Positions 52,724 through 54,184 of a stretch of 54,184 bases of DNA are shown here, one piece after another. Within the stretch, counting starts at the first letter, position 1. Each line of letters opens with the position of its first letter. Origin of the DNA: UBA8438 sp963934795. Lineage in GTDB: Bacteria > Acidobacteriota > Vicinamibacteria > Vicinamibacterales > UBA8438. The position numbers and the translations under genes were made by a program. The stretch lies in contig CAWWAF010000012.1 of NCBI GenBank assembly GCA_963934795.1, positions 1 through 54,184 on the forward strand. Direction: 5' to 3'. The notes below the pieces were generated by a model. It was not told the DNA's origin, made no database searches, and saw only the letters and a program-made list of their open reading frames with translations.

Positions 52724-53218
52724 TTAGGTGTCTTTCTTTCGCCTCCAGGACTGAAGAACAGCCCGACAGTGTGTGCCCCATGGACGGCAAGGCGGGCATG
52801 CCGCGGTTCAAGCTTGCAGGCTGTCTTTCCAGCGCCGTGCGCCGAGCTGGCGTGCATTCGAAGCGAACCAACACCGTCGACGACCGAGATCCGGACGCTC
52901 AGAATCTTCTTCAGATCCTGATCCTCGACGGCGCTCGGACACGACTTCAAGTCTCTGCTGGTCCCAAGTGTCGTTGGGATCCAGTTCTTGTTCCATGTAC
53001 GTCTCGATGATCCGGCCCACGACTTCAAGTGGATTGACCGTGTCGTCCTTGTTCGCCAGTCGCAGCCAGGCTAGGGCCTTGGCATGTTTACTGCCGTCCG
53101 GGGGATCACCGGGCGCACCAGCGTACGTAAAGAGACTGTCCAGCGAGGCGTGGGTTTCATAGTTCGAAGAGACCTCTGCGACGACTGCCAGCAGCGCTCC
53201 GGGAATAGGTCGTCGCAT
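52724..53218 (-). pseudogene. Eroded abortive-infection (Abi_C-type) gene
   Basis: The minus-strand frame from the ATG at 53218 gives a plausible N-terminal domain (SLDSLFTYAGAPGDPPDGS, ALAWLRLANKDD, LEVVGRIIETYMEQEL). Near 52940 the coding signal shifts to another frame that reads LKKILSVRISVVDGVGSLRM, HASSAHGAGK and EPRHARLAVHGAHTVGLFF, which is the Abi_C (PF14355-type) core. A further shift gives SWRRKKDT and TAA at 52724-52726. Normal members have about 100 more residues between the two parts, so there is also an internal deletion. The family takes part in phage-defence abortive infection. No intact copy is present. Confidence 0.65.
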
Positions 53219-53433
53219 CGTAGTTGTCGTGTTCTACCAAAGGCATTCGACGGACCAGGGTCGCGGGAAAAGCCGAGTTTCCCCGCAGCCTATTCGGTTG
53301 TCAGGCTCGCCGGATTCATCAGCAAGTATATGCGGGTCGAGTTTTTGACGGCGTGGCTGGGGCTCACCAAACACATGATTGTTGACCTACCCAACGGCCC
53401 GCCGGGAACCACCGGAAACAGGGGCGAAAGTGG

Positions 53434-53454
53434 CCCTCGACCCCGAGGGGTTTT
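53434..53454 (+). terminator. Weak intrinsic terminator
   Basis: CCCTCG-ACCC-CGAGGG (53434-53449) followed by GTTTT on the plus strand. It ends a 280-base stretch (53219-53499) without a recognisable gene. A plus-strand frame there ends in residues such as GFISKYMRVEFLTAWLGLTK but has no credible start and could not be assigned. Confidence 0.4.
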
Positions 53455-53499
53455 CTGACCCCCCTCCAGCCGTGCTACCGCGACTAGTAATCCGTCGCG

Positions 53500-53934
53500 T
53501 TAGTCCCGATCAGCGATAGCCAGCGTATCGGCATTCCACAGCACATGCGGCCTCATCAGCGATGGCGCCACATTCGTGATGCGAACTGATGTCGCCACCG
53601 ACAGTCGAGGCGCCGCGAAGTACAACAGTGGTTGGTTCTCACCAGCGATGGCCTGAATCTCGTCAAAGAGTTCCACGCGACGGTCCATGTCCGACGCGCG
53701 CAACTGCTCTGCCGCAAGCTGGTCTATGCGCGCCTCCCACTCGGTCGCCGGCGTCACCTGGCTCGGATTCCAGAAGTGCGCGGCTCCAGAGCTCAGCCAG
53801 AAATCGAGGTTGCCAGCCGGATCTGTGTCGCTGAGTAGGAACCCGAAATAGATCGCGTCGAAGTTCATGGACATGATCCGCTCGATCAATGCACCGACCT
53901 CCGTCGGTACCAGATCGACACCGATCCCGAGAAG
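53500..53934 (-). pseudogene. C-terminal remnant of a peptide/nickel ABC substrate-binding protein
   Basis: The last 145 residues of an SBP_bac_5-type binding protein: GIGVDLVPTEVGALIERIM, FDAIYFGFLLSDTDPAGNLD, FWLSSGAAHFWNP and ENQPLLYFAAPRLSVATSV. The open frame continues upstream to 54147, but that part looks nothing like the family, while the opposite strand looks coding there; so the gene is broken at about 53935. Without the N-terminal lobe and signal peptide it cannot bind or deliver a ligand. Confidence 0.7.
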
Positions 53935-53937
53935 ACC

Positions 53938-54174
53938 ACCGTCCCCAGCGACCGAGCCGGCCCCTCGCAGCCGGGTAGCAGGCGGCTCTTTGACGGAAAG
54001 ACCACGTTGCACGTGCTGGCGCAGGTGCCGAAACAACAGATTGACCTGGGCGGGTTGCCGGAAGGGACGCCGCCCATGGTGACGCGGCTGGTGGGGCGGA
54101 GCCTGGAGCGTGACAGGAGGACAGCAACGCCGAGTGGGGTAGTTCACTGTTTTGTCCGTCTCACGTGCTGGTAA
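53938..54174 (+). other. Coding-like plus-strand fragment of unknown family
   Basis: Plus-strand codons with very high GC at third positions read RRLFDGKTTLHVLAQVPKQQ, then IDLGGLPEGTPPMVTRLVGR and SLERD, ending at TAA 54172-54174. There is no start codon, and the fragment abuts the broken substrate-binding protein remnant. It looks like a piece of another gene moved here. I do not recognise the family. Confidence 0.35.
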
Positions 54175-54184
54175 TGGAACGGGT

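Overview
This window is GC-rich bacterial chromosome with almost every gap short and many genes joined by 1-4 base overlaps (ATGA, GTGA, TAATG). The mix of families points to Acidobacteriota of the Vicinamibacteria type: an M6 (immune inhibitor A-like) secreted protease, DUF4301, PEGA, DUF6526 and DUF4399 proteins, a GlnD/GlnK/AmtB/GOGAT block with a NifA-type activator, and an OmpL-like porin. The phylum is an inference from gene content; no rRNA or tRNA gene was seen that could fix it.

Layout. 1-10.2 kb: the end of a P450 gene, DUF4301, Tag glycosylase with a PEGA membrane protein, a tandem cyclophilin, an M20 peptidase, an ACT-dapB-dapA lysine/diaminopimelate operon, a quinone oxidoreductase, an amidohydrolase and a tiny SEC-C membrane protein. 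10.4-24.2 kb: a nitrogen-assimilation block, all on the minus strand: glnD, an outer-membrane porin, amtB, glnK (behind a sigma-54-type promoter), a GAF/AAA+/Fis sigma-54 activator, gltD, gltB and a LysR regulator translationally coupled to gltB. 25.4-35.3 kb: assimilatory sulfate reduction. One minus-strand operon reads DUF2061, cysH, siroheme dehydrogenase, cobA, sulfite reductase and an unknown protein. cysQ is divergent from it, and a second operon holds cysC-cysD-cysN, with DUF4202 divergent. 35.4-52.3 kb: mixed metabolism and transport: a BASS transporter, a dienoyl-CoA-reductase-like SDR, the M6 protease, speD, DUF6526, a pterin dehydratase, an AMP-ligase/aldehyde-dehydrogenase pair that resembles a two-part carboxylate reductase, a MacB/LolD-like ABC exporter, a secreted VOC protein and oligopeptidase B. 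52.3-54.2 kb: a stretch of broken genes: a spermidine synthase-like membrane protein, an abortive-infection (Abi_C) gene and a peptide-binding protein tail.

The most striking object is the 5' leader of the sulfate-reduction operon (30765-30934, minus strand). A 32-codon ORF with five cysteine codons within six (residues 7-12, CRCCCC) is followed by a near-ideal intrinsic terminator that lies before the first structural gene. An 11-base segment just after the Cys codons copies the terminator's 3' arm and can pair with its 5' arm, as an antiterminator would. This has the parts of a cysteine-responsive ribosome-mediated attenuator for sulfur assimilation. Related polycysteine short ORFs are known from mycobacteria; this version, with an intrinsic terminator in what looks like an acidobacterial operon, may be undescribed.

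How the genes work together. The nitrogen block moves ammonium across both membranes (porin, AmtB), senses it (GlnK, GlnD) and assimilates it (GltBD), with its own sigma-54 activator. The sulfur block activates sulfate (CysDNC), reduces APS and sulfite (CysH, Sir), makes the siroheme Sir needs (Met8-like, CobA) and clears the PAP by-product (CysQ). Cysteine supply would feed back through the leader peptide.
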